The notes under the pieces: generated by a model
The model's input: only the letters and a program-made list of their open reading frames with translations
What the model was told of the DNA's origin: nothing
The model's database searches: none
DNA from: a virus
IMG/VR virus record: IMGVR_UViG_3300050821_006875
Coordinates: 1-21,086 of that record
Strand: one strand, 5' to 3'
Length of the DNA stretch: 21,086 nucleotides
Part shown: in pieces, positions 8,611 through 15,872 of the stretch
Layout of the letters: each line of letters opens with the position of its first letter
Position numbering within the stretch: position 1 is the first letter of the stretch
Position numbers and translations under genes: made by a program

Positions 8611-10128
8611 TCAGTAGCGCATTGCGAAGCGCTTCACGCGGCGCGGTGAGTGCGTTGCGATCCCGGTCGATGGGACGGACACGGCTGCGTTTTTTTTTAA
8701 GCGCGCGCGGGCGACCTTGCTGGTCTTGGCGCCCATGACATCGTTTGGATGACCAGCCGGCACAGGATTGCCGTCCTCATCTGCCCCGACTGGCGACGGC
8801 GGAGGGTTGAGTTCTTCCTTCTGCGCCGGCGTCAACGGGTCCATGCCAAGGTTTTCGCGCACCTCATCGGGCGTGACAACCGAGGTCTGAAGGTAGATCT
8901 GGTCGATCTGCGCCTGAGTCAGCTGGTCAAGCTCGGCGTCCTGCTGCCAGTCGAAGGTGAGGTCCGGACGCTTGAACCAGCGGGTGATGATCTGGTTCAT
9001 GAATCCAGTCACCCACTGCATGAGCGGCGCCAAGCCTTCCTCCAGCGCGACATCCTGGGCAGACTCGGCCGTGGCCCGGTTGACCTGCTTGATGAAGGCG
9101 TTGGGTGGCAGGCTGAAGGCATAACACACGACGCGCGCCAGCCACTCATCGTACTGGTCCATGAGCGCGCCTTCCTTCACATCGTAGGGCTTCATTCCCC
9201 CGGGTATGAAGCGCGCCTTGCGACGCTCGGCTGTGTTGCCGGCCAGCAGCGCATCGAAGTATTCCTGCATCTGGCGGATCTGATCCGGCTGCCAGTCCTC
9301 GGGCACTGCGATCATCAGGTTCGGCGCAGAGCCTTCCGTGTAGAACTGCAACTTGTCCAGCTGGCGTCGCAGCGCAATGTTGACCGTCATCACGATCTGC
9401 TCGACGGGAGACAGGCCGTAGAGCCGGTCCACCCGCGGGTTGCGCGGCATGTACAGCAGTTCATCGCGCGAGTAGTCCACCGCTGGCAGGCCCTTGATGA
9501 TCTGCTGATAAGCCGGGTCAGGAGCGATGGGCGTGCGACCGTCCAGGGACAGCAGCCGCTTGAACATCGCCCCGTCCATCAGGTCCAGCGAGTAGACACC
9601 CTGGCCGCGAGTCATCCGCGGATATACGGCCGGAGCGTCGATGACGAGCAGCTCCTCGAGCAGCATCCGAAGCCACGTCGACCAGTCGTGCTCGCGGTCC
9701 GGGAACGCCAGGAAATCGGTGATTTGCTGCACACCGGCATCAGGTGTCGCCTTCAGATCCTTCGGCTTGATCAGCCACTCCAGCCGGCCCATCTGGTCCT
9801 TGCGGGTCTCCACGGCCAGGCGCACCAGGTCGCAGGAATTGGCGAGGGAGCGCAACTGCCAGAAGCTGACGTTCTGGACGTTCTCATCCAGCCGCGGGAT
9901 ATAGCGGGTGTTGACCGCCGCGGGATAGTCGTAGGCACGGCCCTGCGCGTCGGCCTGCGCCTGCGGGACGAGCGGTTGGCTCGGGCCGAAGAACGTGTCA
10001 GGCGGCTTGCCGGTGAAGAGGTACCGCACGCCTTGCGTCAGGCGCGTCAGTACGCTCGCATCCAGCGGAATCTTGGTGGCATCAGGGCCCGGCATGGCAT
10101 CAGGTATCGAGGATGGGCCACTGACCAT
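8611..10128 (-). CDS. Phage portal protein
   Basis: The 505-residue frame encodes a portal protein, the dodecameric ring at the head vertex through which DNA passes. Typical segments are visible: LRSLANSCDLVRLAVETRKDQMG, the DYSRDELLYMPRNPRVDRLYGLSPVE region, and AFSLPPNAFIKQVNRATAES before a C-terminal helix region. The start at 10128 overlaps the previous gene by 29 bases; an alternative ATG at 10095 would lie five bases past that gene's stop. The last 26 residues after the A-run (NAAVSVPSTG...) look unlike family sequence, while the -1 frame continues into the Mu F protein. A shift would give a 734-residue portal-Mu F fusion. Confidence 0.85.
   Translation of the reverse strand: MVSGPSSIPDAMPGPDATKIPLDASVLTRLTQGVRYLFTGKPPDTFFGPSQPLVPQAQADAQGRAYDYPAAVNTRYIPRLDENVQNVSFWQLRSLANSCDLVRLAVETRKDQMGRLEWLIKPKDLKATPDAGVQQITDFLAFPDREHDWSTWLRMLLEELLVIDAPAVYPRMTRGQGVYSLDLMDGAMFKRLLSLDGRTPIAPDPAYQQIIKGLPAVDYSRDELLYMPRNPRVDRLYGLSPVEQIVMTVNIALRRQLDKLQFYTEGSAPNLMIAVPEDWQPDQIRQMQEYFDALLAGNTAERRKARFIPGGMKPYDVKEGALMDQYDEWLARVVCYAFSLPPNAFIKQVNRATAESAQDVALEEGLAPLMQWVTGFMNQIITRWFKRPDLTFDWQQDAELDQLTQAQIDQIYLQTSVVTPDEVRENLGMDPLTPAQKEELNPPPSPVGADEDGNPVPAGHPNDVMGAKTSKVARARLKKNAAVSVPSTGIATHSPRRVKRFAMRY
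8690..8698 (-). other. A9 slippery run, possible -1 frameshift site joining portal and Mu F
   Basis: On the coding (minus) strand the portal codons read TTA AAA AAA AAC. This contains the slippery heptamer A AAA AAA of the type used by bacterial -1 frameshifting. A -1 step here leaves the portal frame and enters the Mu F frame, which has no start codon of its own for the family-like N-terminal 40 residues. A homopolymer sequencing error would give the same picture. Confidence 0.5.
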
Positions 10129-10492
10129 CAGCTGGCGTTCCAGCAGTCCACCCGAAGGCCTGGAACTGCGCCCCCCAGGTGCCTTGGAAGTCGCAGCATC
10201 CCTTGGCGTCCAGGCACAGCTCCACGCCCTGCGGAGCGTTCAGCCCCAGCAGCGGCTCGACCCAGAATGGCGGGATGTAGATCCATGATGGCCCGAACTG
10301 GTCAGGCAGCGTGAACAGCTGCGAGCTTGGGTTGATCAGTGCCGCCACCGCCGCATTGCCGCTGAGGTTCTGTGGCTGGCTGCCACCTTGTGGATTGGTC
10401 TCCACGATCTGCAGCACACCGGCCGGCGGTGTGGCACTCCCGGCAAGGGCGACGAGAGCCGTCCAGAACGATGATGGTGCCTGCAGGATCAC
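10100..10492 (-). CDS. Hypothetical phage head-region protein
   Basis: The 130-residue product starts at GTG 10492, overlapping the upstream stop as GTGA. It has a mixed composition with many Pro, Gly and Trp residues (FWVEPLLGLNAPQGVEL, CCDFQGTWGAQFQAFGW). No signal peptide or catalytic motif is visible and I do not recognise a family. The gene sits between the large terminase and the portal, tightly coupled on both sides, so a virion or packaging accessory role is plausible. Confidence 0.6.
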   Translation of the reverse strand: MILQAPSSFWTALVALAGSATPPAGVLQIVETNPQGGSQPQNLSGNAAVAALINPSSQLFTLPDQFGPSWIYIPPFWVEPLLGLNAPQGVELCLDAKGCCDFQGTWGAQFQAFGWTAGTPADGQWPILDT

Positions 10493-10779
10493 GTCACGGC
10501 ACCGGTGAGCAGATTACGCCACTGGGTGCTGTCGCAGATGATTGCGGCGTTTAGCGTCGTGTCGATGTAGATCGTGCCCTTGGGAACCGTCAGAGGATTC
10601 GGGCGCGTGGCAGTTGTGACGACGATGCCGTGAAGGAACCAGCCGTTGTAGCCCAACTGCTGCGCGTCCTGGTCCGGCACGTCCTGCGTTGAGCCCACGG
10701 CGACGTTGTAGGTGCGCCCGAACACCGTGCACGGGTTGACGCCCAGTTTGTTGACGGGCGGTGATACGCGGGTGGTCAT
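10489..10779 (-). CDS. Hypothetical phage protein downstream of terminase
   Basis: A 96-residue product from ATG 10779, which overlaps the terminase stop as ATGA. The longer frame to 10905 is open, but its extra residues are a shadow of the terminase end and begin without a ribosome site. The protein holds FGRTYNVAVGST, GWFLHGIVVTTATRP and a closing IYIDTTLNAAIICDSTQWRN, typical of a small beta-rich structural protein. I do not recognise a named family. It is coupled to both neighbours. Confidence 0.6.
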   Translation of the reverse strand: MTTRVSPPVNKLGVNPCTVFGRTYNVAVGSTQDVPDQDAQQLGYNGWFLHGIVVTTATRPNPLTVPKGTIYIDTTLNAAIICDSTQWRNLLTGAVT

Positions 10780-12080
10780 GACGGTTGATGCTCCTGCGCC
10801 TGGCGCGCTTTCATGTCCTCCACGGCCTGGCGGGCGTACTGGAGGAATCCTGTGTTGGCGGTGCGGATCAGCGGCTGCAGGGCATACCGCACCGAATCCC
10901 AGCAATGGTTGTGCTTATCGACGATGTCCGTGAGGATCAGCGACGGATCGAGCTTGTCGACCTTGAAGCTGTACAGCAGCGCCTCATCGGCCGTGTGCAC
11001 GCAGCGCGGGTGAATGACCACCTGCTCGTAGCTTCGAATATGGGCGATGCCGTCCTCGACGCTACCCGTCCATTTCTCACACGGCACCATACGCGGATAA
11101 CCGTGCTGCACCAGGTCGCTGATGGTCTCGGGCCGCGCGTTGTCACCGCGGGTCTGGTACCTGCGAGCGTCCGGCACCGCATCGAATAGCTCCGGCAGCT
11201 TTCGCGTATCAACGCCAATGCCATACGCTTCGTGCTCGATGTAGAGCTTGCGTTCATGCACCCAGCAGCGAATCAGGACTGAGGGGTCTTGGCTGAATCC
11301 CCAATCTGCGCCCTGGTATGGTCCGTTCCACGTCTTCGGGTCAGGCGTGAACTCCGCGATGATGTACTTGCCCTTGAAGATCTGCGCGGCGCTGTTTTTG
11401 CGGAACTTGCCCTCCCACACGTGCTGGTAGGCGTCCACATCGACGCGGGCGAGGTAGTCCTTGTCCCGCTGCAGCTTCTCGGGGAACCACGGGTTGTCGC
11501 GCCAGTTCGTCTCGATGATCCTGGCGTGCGGCATCGGATTGACGATGAAGCGCTTGGAGGTCGGATCTGAGGCAAGGTCCGGATTGAAGCTGCACCAGAT
11601 CTCCGACCCAGCATTGCGCACCGTCGGGGTGATGGTAAGCCAGCTATTCTCGGTGACCTTCTCCCCTTCCTCGATCCACAGGATGTCGATGCCTTCTGTG
11701 GATTTGAACTTAGCCGGGTCAGTCTTGATGCCCGCGAAGAAGAACTCGCTGCCGTCGTAGGCGCGGATCTCCTGCTGCCCGATGTGGAAGTAGCGGCTGT
11801 ATCCCAGCTGCACGATCTGCCCGGCGACCGTCTGGTGCACCGATTCGCGGATCGAGGTCTGGTACTCGCGCGCGCAGGCAATGCGCAGCGGCCGCGGCTT
11901 TTTCCTGGCGGCCAGGATAACCGCCATACGTGCGAATCCCCAGCTCTTCAGGCCACCACGGCCACCGTGCATGACCTTGTAGTCTGAAGGGATCCAGTTA
12001 CCGCTCGCGTCGAAAAATAGGTCACGAACCTTCGGTGCCAGAGTCAGGCTTTGGCTGGGGGTCGACACCTGGGCCGCCAT
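10776..12080 (-). CDS. Terminase large subunit, PBSX/Terminase_3 type
   Basis: The 434-residue product is the packaging motor: an ATPase followed by a nuclease that cuts the DNA concatemer. The Walker A motif is GGRGGLKS at residues 39-46 and Walker B is ILWIEEGEK at about 133-141, with the acidic pair in place. Nuclease-domain acids are visible in GADWGFSQDPS (about 250), RGDNARPETI and HNHCWDSVRYAL. The length is normal for the family. It overlaps the small subunit gene by 59 bases, an arrangement common for terminase pairs. This is the best supported assignment in the window. Confidence 0.95.
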   Translation of the reverse strand: MAAQVSTPSQSLTLAPKVRDLFFDASGNWIPSDYKVMHGGRGGLKSWGFARMAVILAARKKPRPLRIACAREYQTSIRESVHQTVAGQIVQLGYSRYFHIGQQEIRAYDGSEFFFAGIKTDPAKFKSTEGIDILWIEEGEKVTENSWLTITPTVRNAGSEIWCSFNPDLASDPTSKRFIVNPMPHARIIETNWRDNPWFPEKLQRDKDYLARVDVDAYQHVWEGKFRKNSAAQIFKGKYIIAEFTPDPKTWNGPYQGADWGFSQDPSVLIRCWVHERKLYIEHEAYGIGVDTRKLPELFDAVPDARRYQTRGDNARPETISDLVQHGYPRMVPCEKWTGSVEDGIAHIRSYEQVVIHPRCVHTADEALLYSFKVDKLDPSLILTDIVDKHNHCWDSVRYALQPLIRTANTGFLQYARQAVEDMKARQAQEHQPS

Positions 12081-12552
12081 TGGGGAATCCGAAGTTGACT
12101 ACCGGCGGATCGACGAGCTCGCCGTCCTTGCCGAGGATCCCGTGAGCCGTGCGATCGCCGTACACCTTGGGTAGCATTCGCGCCGCCACCCACTTGCGTG
12201 CATCGACCCGGTTGCGCTGGTGCTGCACGTAGCCATTGTCAACGCGGGTGATGCGGTCGCCATCCTCGCTGATGATCGTGACGTGCTTTGGCGGCTCATC
12301 GGCAATTGCGATGATCTCCTCGACCTGTGCGTGCGTGCGCGCCTCGACAGCCTCCAGGTACTGCTGGCGCAGATCCTCGTACTTGACGATCCACCGGCGT
12401 GCGGTCCTGTAATTGGGCGCACCCTCCAGCAGCGGCGGATGCGGATTCTCAGCACGCCCGCATATAGCCAGCAGAGACAGGCGCTGGTTCGCGATGAGGT
12501 CGCAGATCTGTTCCCAGACCCTGGCGCGTTGTTCGGCGGTGAACTGGGACAC
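12022..12552 (-). CDS. Terminase small subunit, Sf6-like
   Basis: The 176-residue product starts at GTG 12552, five bases after a weak GGGG site. It holds an N-terminal helical DNA-binding part (QICDLIANQRLSLLAICGRA, then TARRWIVKYEDLRQQYLEA) and the segment EEIIAIADEPP followed by VDARKWVAARMLPKVYGDR, which is characteristic of Sf6-type small terminases. These rings recognise the packaging site and load the large subunit. The acidic, Pro/Gly-rich tail is likely disordered. Position directly before the large subunit agrees. Confidence 0.88.
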   Translation of the reverse strand: MSQFTAEQRARVWEQICDLIANQRLSLLAICGRAENPHPPLLEGAPNYRTARRWIVKYEDLRQQYLEAVEARTHAQVEEIIAIADEPPKHVTIISEDGDRITRVDNGYVQHQRNRVDARKWVAARMLPKVYGDRTAHGILGKDGELVDPPVVNFGFPNGGPGVDPQPKPDSGTEGS

Positions 12553-12571
12553 CGGTACCCCACAGACGACA

Positions 12572-12592
12572 AAGCCGGCGCAGGGCCGGCTT
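12572..12592 (-). terminator. Hairpin before the small terminase gene, possible terminator
   Basis: A perfect 8-bp stem (AAGCCGGC / GCCGGCTT, five-base loop) is followed on the minus strand by TGTCG, so the stem's own TT gives a short TTT. It lies about 20 bases before the terminase start and 60 bases after the possible late regulator gene, so it may end early transcription of the left operon and be read through after antitermination. The U-run is short, so this is tentative. Confidence 0.4.
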
Positions 12593-12652
12593 GCAGAAAC
12601 ACTTCCCCGTGTATCGGGTTAGGCGCGGTTGTAGGCCAATTCTGACGCCGTG

Positions 12653-13093
12653 TCAACTGCCAAGCCCCGAGAATTGCAGCCCCAGAGGTGTCCGGACATC
12701 TTCGACCAGGCGTAACCCGGTTTGGACAGCTTCCTCGCCCTTCTCCAGCTCCCCCCAGTACTGGGTGCGCGAGATGCCGATTTCGGACGCTTGCACCTTC
12801 GCCGGCGTGAACCAGGGGCCAGTCAGCAGGTAGTAGCACGACAGCACCAGCCGCGGCGTTTCGCTCATGCGCACCAGGATCCGCTGCACCAGAAGGCCAT
12901 CACCGGTGTACACCTCGGCCCACCGCTGGCGACGCTTGCCGGTCTCGCCAGCGGCGGGGCCCTGGTCCTTCAGTCGGCCGAGCAATGATGGGACCGATGA
13001 CACGCCGGTGATGATCGAGCGACGCTGGTATGCCCAAGTCCGAATCGCAGACTCCGTGGTGACGTCGACGTTGCGTTGACGGCGAGGTTTCAT
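12653..13093 (-). CDS. Possible late-gene regulator (antitermination Q-like)
   Basis: A 146-residue product from ATG 13093, two bases past the upstream stop; the frame is open back to 13129 but that start lies inside the previous gene. After a basic start (KPRRQRN) the middle (LVQRILVRMSETPRLVLSCYYLLTGPW) and the helix-turn-helix-like segment KVQASEIGISRTQYWGELEKGEEAV resemble phage late regulators, which have an aliphatic 'L..YY' helix before a DNA-binding helix pair. The place just before a hairpin and the terminase genes fits a late antiterminator or activator. The family call rests on motif and context only. Confidence 0.45.
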   Translation of the reverse strand: MKPRRQRNVDVTTESAIRTWAYQRRSIITGVSSVPSLLGRLKDQGPAAGETGKRRQRWAEVYTGDGLLVQRILVRMSETPRLVLSCYYLLTGPWFTPAKVQASEIGISRTQYWGELEKGEEAVQTGLRLVEDVRTPLGLQFSGLGS

Positions 13094-13094
13094 G

Positions 13095-13418
13095 TCAGCG
13101 GCGAATAATCGACCCGACCGACTGCGCAATACTGGGCTTGCGCAGCTCCTCGGTCTGGGCCTCGATGTTTTGTGTGAATCGCCTGATAAGCGTCACTGTC
13201 GGTAGACCAGCCTCAGCGAGCACCTCAATCAGCGTGCGCACGTGAATGAACAGCAACCGGTGCTGCACCAGAAGCGCTGCGGGGTCGTACTCGAAGACCA
13301 TGTTGCCGTTGGTCTGGCTGCCGATGAGACGCTGCGCGAATGCCTCCATGGCCGCCTTCAGCCGCTCATCAGGCGTCGGCTCCCCAGGTGGCGCTGCGCC
13401 ATTGGTGCTGTAGATCAT
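13095..13418 (-). CDS. Hypothetical phage protein
   Basis: A 107-residue product from ATG 13418, which overlaps the stop of the preceding small membrane gene as ATGA; the longer frame to 13493 is a shadow of that gene. The N-terminus (NGAAPPGEPTPDERLKA) is likely flexible. The rest is helical (MEAFAQRLIG, LLFIHVRTLIEVLAEAG) with a basic C-terminus. No family is recognised. Confidence 0.55.
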   Translation of the reverse strand: MIYSTNGAAPPGEPTPDERLKAAMEAFAQRLIGSQTNGNMVFEYDPAALLVQHRLLFIHVRTLIEVLAEAGLPTVTLIRRFTQNIEAQTEELRKPSIAQSVGSIIRR

Positions 13419-13588
13419 CGTGACGCCCAATGACCGATGAAATATCCGACAATGGCACCTACGGCACACGCGTACATCGCAATCCACATCCAACGTCCGG
13501 ATGTCTGCTCGATGCGTTCAGCGTACTTGCTGACGTAGGCATGGAATTCCGCGCCGTCCATCTTGTTCGTGTCTTCAAGCGGGTTCAT
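13415..13588 (-). CDS. Small single-pass membrane protein
   Basis: A 57-residue product from ATG 13588. Its start overlaps the stop of the nuclease-like gene (ATGA) and its stop overlaps the next start (ATGA), and GGGAGG lies about ten bases upstream. These links on both sides make it convincing despite its size. The first 30 residues are polar (MNPLEDTNKMDGAEFHAYVS, then KYAERIEQTSG) and residues of about 33 to 54 form one membrane segment (WMWIAMYACAVGAIVGYFIG). Function is unknown. Confidence 0.65.
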   Translation of the reverse strand: MNPLEDTNKMDGAEFHAYVSKYAERIEQTSGRWMWIAMYACAVGAIVGYFIGHWASR

Positions 13589-13902
13589 GAGCAGTCAACC
13601 TCCCTGAGCGTCCATCGGCTTCCCACTTTTCGCCATCCGTGTACAAGCAACCGGATGCCAGCTTTACGCAACACCGGTGTCGCCGCGCTGTCCTCGATCT
13701 TGTGAATGCGGCTTGAGACATTCGCCGCGCTGGTGGCCTGGACCGCGACAATCTGCGTCTCACTCACCGCCAGCACGTCGACAATTCCGAACAGGTCCTG
13801 GCGCACCTTCGCGAACTGATTCCAGCGCTCAGTCACCTGCACAAGCGGGAAGCCTTGCTTGCGCAGGTGCTTGAGCGTCAGCTGCGTTGGCGAGGTGGCC
13901 AT
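13585..13902 (-). CDS. Small nuclease-fold (PD-(D/E)XK-like) protein
   Basis: A 105-residue product from ATG 13902, coupled to the preceding gene through TGATG. Motifs resemble the small restriction-endonuclease/resolvase fold: a leading helix (LTLKHLRKQGF), VTERWNQFAKVRQDLFGIVDVLAV with a candidate acid in the D of GIVDVL, then IVAVQATS and NVSSRIHKI, ending in a GIRLLVHGWRK strand. Gln stands where many members have the second acid-x-Lys motif, so activity is uncertain. It could resolve recombination or replication intermediates. It lies in the replication part of the left operon. Confidence 0.5.
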   Translation of the reverse strand: MATSPTQLTLKHLRKQGFPLVQVTERWNQFAKVRQDLFGIVDVLAVSETQIVAVQATSAANVSSRIHKIEDSAATPVLRKAGIRLLVHGWRKVGSRWTLREVDCS

Positions 13903-14597
13903 CAGTGCCCAGCGCGCGGCTGCGTCGCCTTGCCTCTGGCGCGACTCGCAGCAGTGGTGCCATCGATGGGCTTGCGTTCACCATTGCCGGCGTTGTTGAG
14001 CGCCGCATCGCGCTTCTCCTGGCCATCACCATCATCGGCCTGCTTGAACAGATCCGGCTGCGCGCCCTTCTTGGCGATGACCGACATGTCGCCCAGAGTG
14101 ATGGTGATCGGGCGGCACTGGTGCTCGAGCAGCAGCGGCACCTGCTTTTTCAAATCCGGGCGCACGGACAGATGAAAACTCAGCAGCGTGAGTCCGCCGA
14201 CTTGTGGCTCCAGGCGAATATGCGTCAGGCGTGCCGCAGGGCGTGTGTCGTCGTCATCGGTGTCTTCAGCCTCGAATGTGAGCTCGCGGTTGCCGCTGAC
14301 GATGATTTCCACGTCCTCGACATCGAACTCATCATCGATCGCGAGCACACCACCGTTACAGCGCTTCACCCACGGCATCGGCGCCCAGAGTTTATCGGCG
14401 CCCTGGTTGTACAGGCTGCGATGTGTGTACTTGCCGAGGAACGCATCGATCTGCTGTTCGGTCAGCGGCACGCCTTCGATGGGCATCGTGAACGCGGTGA
14501 CTTTGTCCTCACCGAAGTTCAGCAGGTTGTTTGAGATTTTGCGCATGGTGCATTCGACGCTATCGAGCTGCAGACCGATGCTGGTGGTCTTCGTCAT
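13902..14597 (-). CDS. Hypothetical phage early protein
   Basis: A 231-residue product from ATG 14597 with AGGGGAA about eight bases upstream. Residues 1 to about 170 look like one mixed domain (NLLNFGEDKVTAFTMPIEGVP, LTLLSFHLSVRPD, CRPITITLGD) with an acidic stretch (EAEDTDDDDT). The last 60 residues are polar and basic and probably disordered. No catalytic motif or membrane segment is seen. The place after the replication gene suggests a DNA metabolism role, but I recognise no family. Confidence 0.6.
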   Translation of the reverse strand: MTKTTSIGLQLDSVECTMRKISNNLLNFGEDKVTAFTMPIEGVPLTEQQIDAFLGKYTHRSLYNQGADKLWAPMPWVKRCNGGVLAIDDEFDVEDVEIIVSGNRELTFEAEDTDDDDTRPAARLTHIRLEPQVGGLTLLSFHLSVRPDLKKQVPLLLEHQCRPITITLGDMSVIAKKGAQPDLFKQADDGDGQEKRDAALNNAGNGERKPIDGTTAASRARGKATQPRAGH

Positions 14598-14788
14598 CGT
14601 GATTCCCCTTGAGTGGTGGTTCGAGATTTGGAATTGGACCAGGTCGACTCGGAGGCAAAGGCAATGCGGCCGATGGCCCCTGCGGCCTCAATCCGCAGCG
14701 TGCAACTGCGGCCGAAAGTGCTGAGGCCAGCGGCGATGAAACTGAGGAAATCCTCATCCGGCACGCGCGTAGTTGGGTCCGGTGTCAT
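14594..14788 (-). CDS. Small hypothetical protein
   Basis: A 64-residue product whose start overlaps the replication gene stop (ATGA) and whose stop overlaps the next start (ATGA). The middle (EDFLSFIAAGLSTFGRSCTLRI to RIAFASEST) is compact and the C-terminus polar. Coupling on both sides supports a real gene; no family recognised. Confidence 0.5.
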   Translation of the reverse strand: MTPDPTTRVPDEDFLSFIAAGLSTFGRSCTLRIEAAGAIGRIAFASESTWSNSKSRTTTQGESR

Positions 14789-15669
14789 GAGGCCTGCCCC
14801 GTGACACGCTCGTACGCCGCGCGAAATCGCGCCTCCAGGTCCGCCTGAGTGAAGCGGTCCCGGTCTGCGATCAGCCTGCAGCCGTGCCCGAAGTCGCCAT
14901 CGCCGAGTGCTTCAATCGCCGCGAGCGCCATCTGGTCCTCCTGCAGCTGCTCACGCACATGCAGCCAGGTCAGGCGCTGGGGTGCCGGCAGTGTCCCTGT
15001 GGCAGCGACGTACTCGATGGGCGCCGTGACCGATCGCCATGCCTCCAGGCTCTGGTTGCGTTGAGCCCGTGGATTGGTCCCGAGCGCTCTGGGGTTGGTA
15101 CCCGTTGCCCGGGGGTTGGTCCCGTTCGCTTTGCGACCCCGCGGTAGCGGAGCATCAGCTCCTTCCACCGCGTCAGCGGTGGAAGGTGGGGAAGGTTCTT
15201 GATCCGATCCGATCCTTCCGATCCGATCCTTCCGATCCGATCCTTCCGATCCGATCCGATCCCCGACGACTCGTCGCTGATCGATCGACGACTGATCGTC
15301 GATAGCCTCTGCTTTTGCCCCGGGTGGCAGACCATGATCAGGCGGCGGGTAGGTGCTTTTCTTCGCTCGGTCTATTTTCTGGTGAGACCTCCATGACGGT
15401 AATTCGTAGAGTAATCCGTGGCTTGCGGTTTCATAGAGAATGATCAGCGCCTGCGCTGCAAGCTCGTCGAGCCATCGACGAACGTTCGACGACGTAACAT
15501 CGTCTCCACCGAAGATGGAGGCCTTGAGGCGACGCGGGTCGGCAGTGCCCCTGCCCTCGTCATCGGCCTGGGTAATCAGCCCTATGAACAGCAGCCTCGT
15601 CGAATGCTCGACGTTCATGATCTGGGGTGACATCCAGATCTCCGGCTTCAGTGATCTGATCCGAGCCAT
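14785..15669 (-). CDS. Phage replication initiator-like protein
   Basis: The 294-residue product opens with MARIRSLKPEIWMSPQIMNV and RLLFIGLITQADDEGRG, then GGDDVTSSNVRRWLDELAAQ. This is the N-terminal winged-helix type of phage replication proteins acting in lambda O-like or DnaT-like roles, which bind the origin or load the host helicase. The middle (about residues 130-225) is low-complexity and corresponds to two sets of DNA repeats. The C-terminal 80 residues form another helical domain (RLTWLHVREQLQEDQMALAAIEAL). In lambda the origin lies inside gene O; the same may hold here. Start at ATG 15669 overlaps the previous stop (TGATG). Confidence 0.7.
   Translation of the reverse strand: MARIRSLKPEIWMSPQIMNVEHSTRLLFIGLITQADDEGRGTADPRRLKASIFGGDDVTSSNVRRWLDELAAQALIILYETASHGLLYELPSWRSHQKIDRAKKSTYPPPDHGLPPGAKAEAIDDQSSIDQRRVVGDRIGSEGSDRKDRIGRIGSDQEPSPPSTADAVEGADAPLPRGRKANGTNPRATGTNPRALGTNPRAQRNQSLEAWRSVTAPIEYVAATGTLPAPQRLTWLHVREQLQEDQMALAAIEALGDGDFGHGCRLIADRDRFTQADLEARFRAAYERVTGQAS
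15061..15123 (-). repeat. Three 21-bp coding repeats (GTNPRA)
   Basis: Three in-frame tandem units of 21 bases encode GTNPRAT, GTNPRAL and GTNPRAQ in the linker of the replication protein. Each unit holds GG(G/T)ACCAA(C/T)CC. The length is a multiple of three, so the repeat may act in protein as a flexible basic linker, in DNA as part of the origin, or both. Confidence 0.6.
15201..15262. repeat. 14-bp iteron array, candidate replication origin
   Basis: Three exact tandem copies of a 14-bp unit, GATCCGATCCTTCC, occupy 15206-15247, with partial copies (GATCC multiples) before and after. The array lies inside the replication initiator gene. Because 14 is not a multiple of three, successive copies are translated in different frames, so the conservation is at DNA level. 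This resembles the origin iterons inside gene O of lambdoid phages. Confidence 0.6.
15264..15301. repeat. Two inverted repeats beside the iterons
   Basis: CGACGA-C-TCGTCG (15264-15276) and CGACGA-CTGA-TCGTCG (15286-15301) share the same arms and lie directly next to the iteron array. Such hairpins could be further initiator sites or a primer/assembly signal. Function inferred from position. Confidence 0.45.
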
Positions 15670-15872
15670 CAGCCTCTCCCGTTTAAGGGGCCGAGCCCGC
15701 GCGGCGTGCGACAGATGAAGCCATCGAGTAACCGGAATTCACCTCTGGCGATGAGGCCCTGCAGCGCGTAGTCAAAGGGCTGCGCAGGAAGGTCCGCGAG
15801 GTTCTCACGCAGCGTCTTGATGTCGATGCCGGCTTCCGGAATGGCCGTGATAATCCGGTCCTGGATACGCAT
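15669..15872 (-). CDS. Small winged-helix-like protein
   Basis: A 67-residue product from ATG 15872. It reads like one winged helix: ITAIPEAGIDIKTLRENLAD, then QPFDYALQGLIARGEFRLLDGFICRTP. Such small proteins are common next to phage replication genes. It is coupled to the replication gene by TGATG. A regulatory or accessory replication role is likely; the family is not identified. Confidence 0.5.
   Translation of the reverse strand: MRIQDRIITAIPEAGIDIKTLRENLADLPAQPFDYALQGLIARGEFRLLDGFICRTPRGLGPLNGRG

Noticed and set aside
8749-10314. 521-codon open frame on the plus strand opposite the portal gene
   Set aside because: It is antisense to well-recognised portal sequence, is rich in Arg/His/Leu as expected of a GC-rich shadow, and has no recognisable domain.
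15201-15262. Tandem repeats considered as a CRISPR array
   Set aside because: Units are contiguous 14-mers without spacers and lie inside a coding gene.
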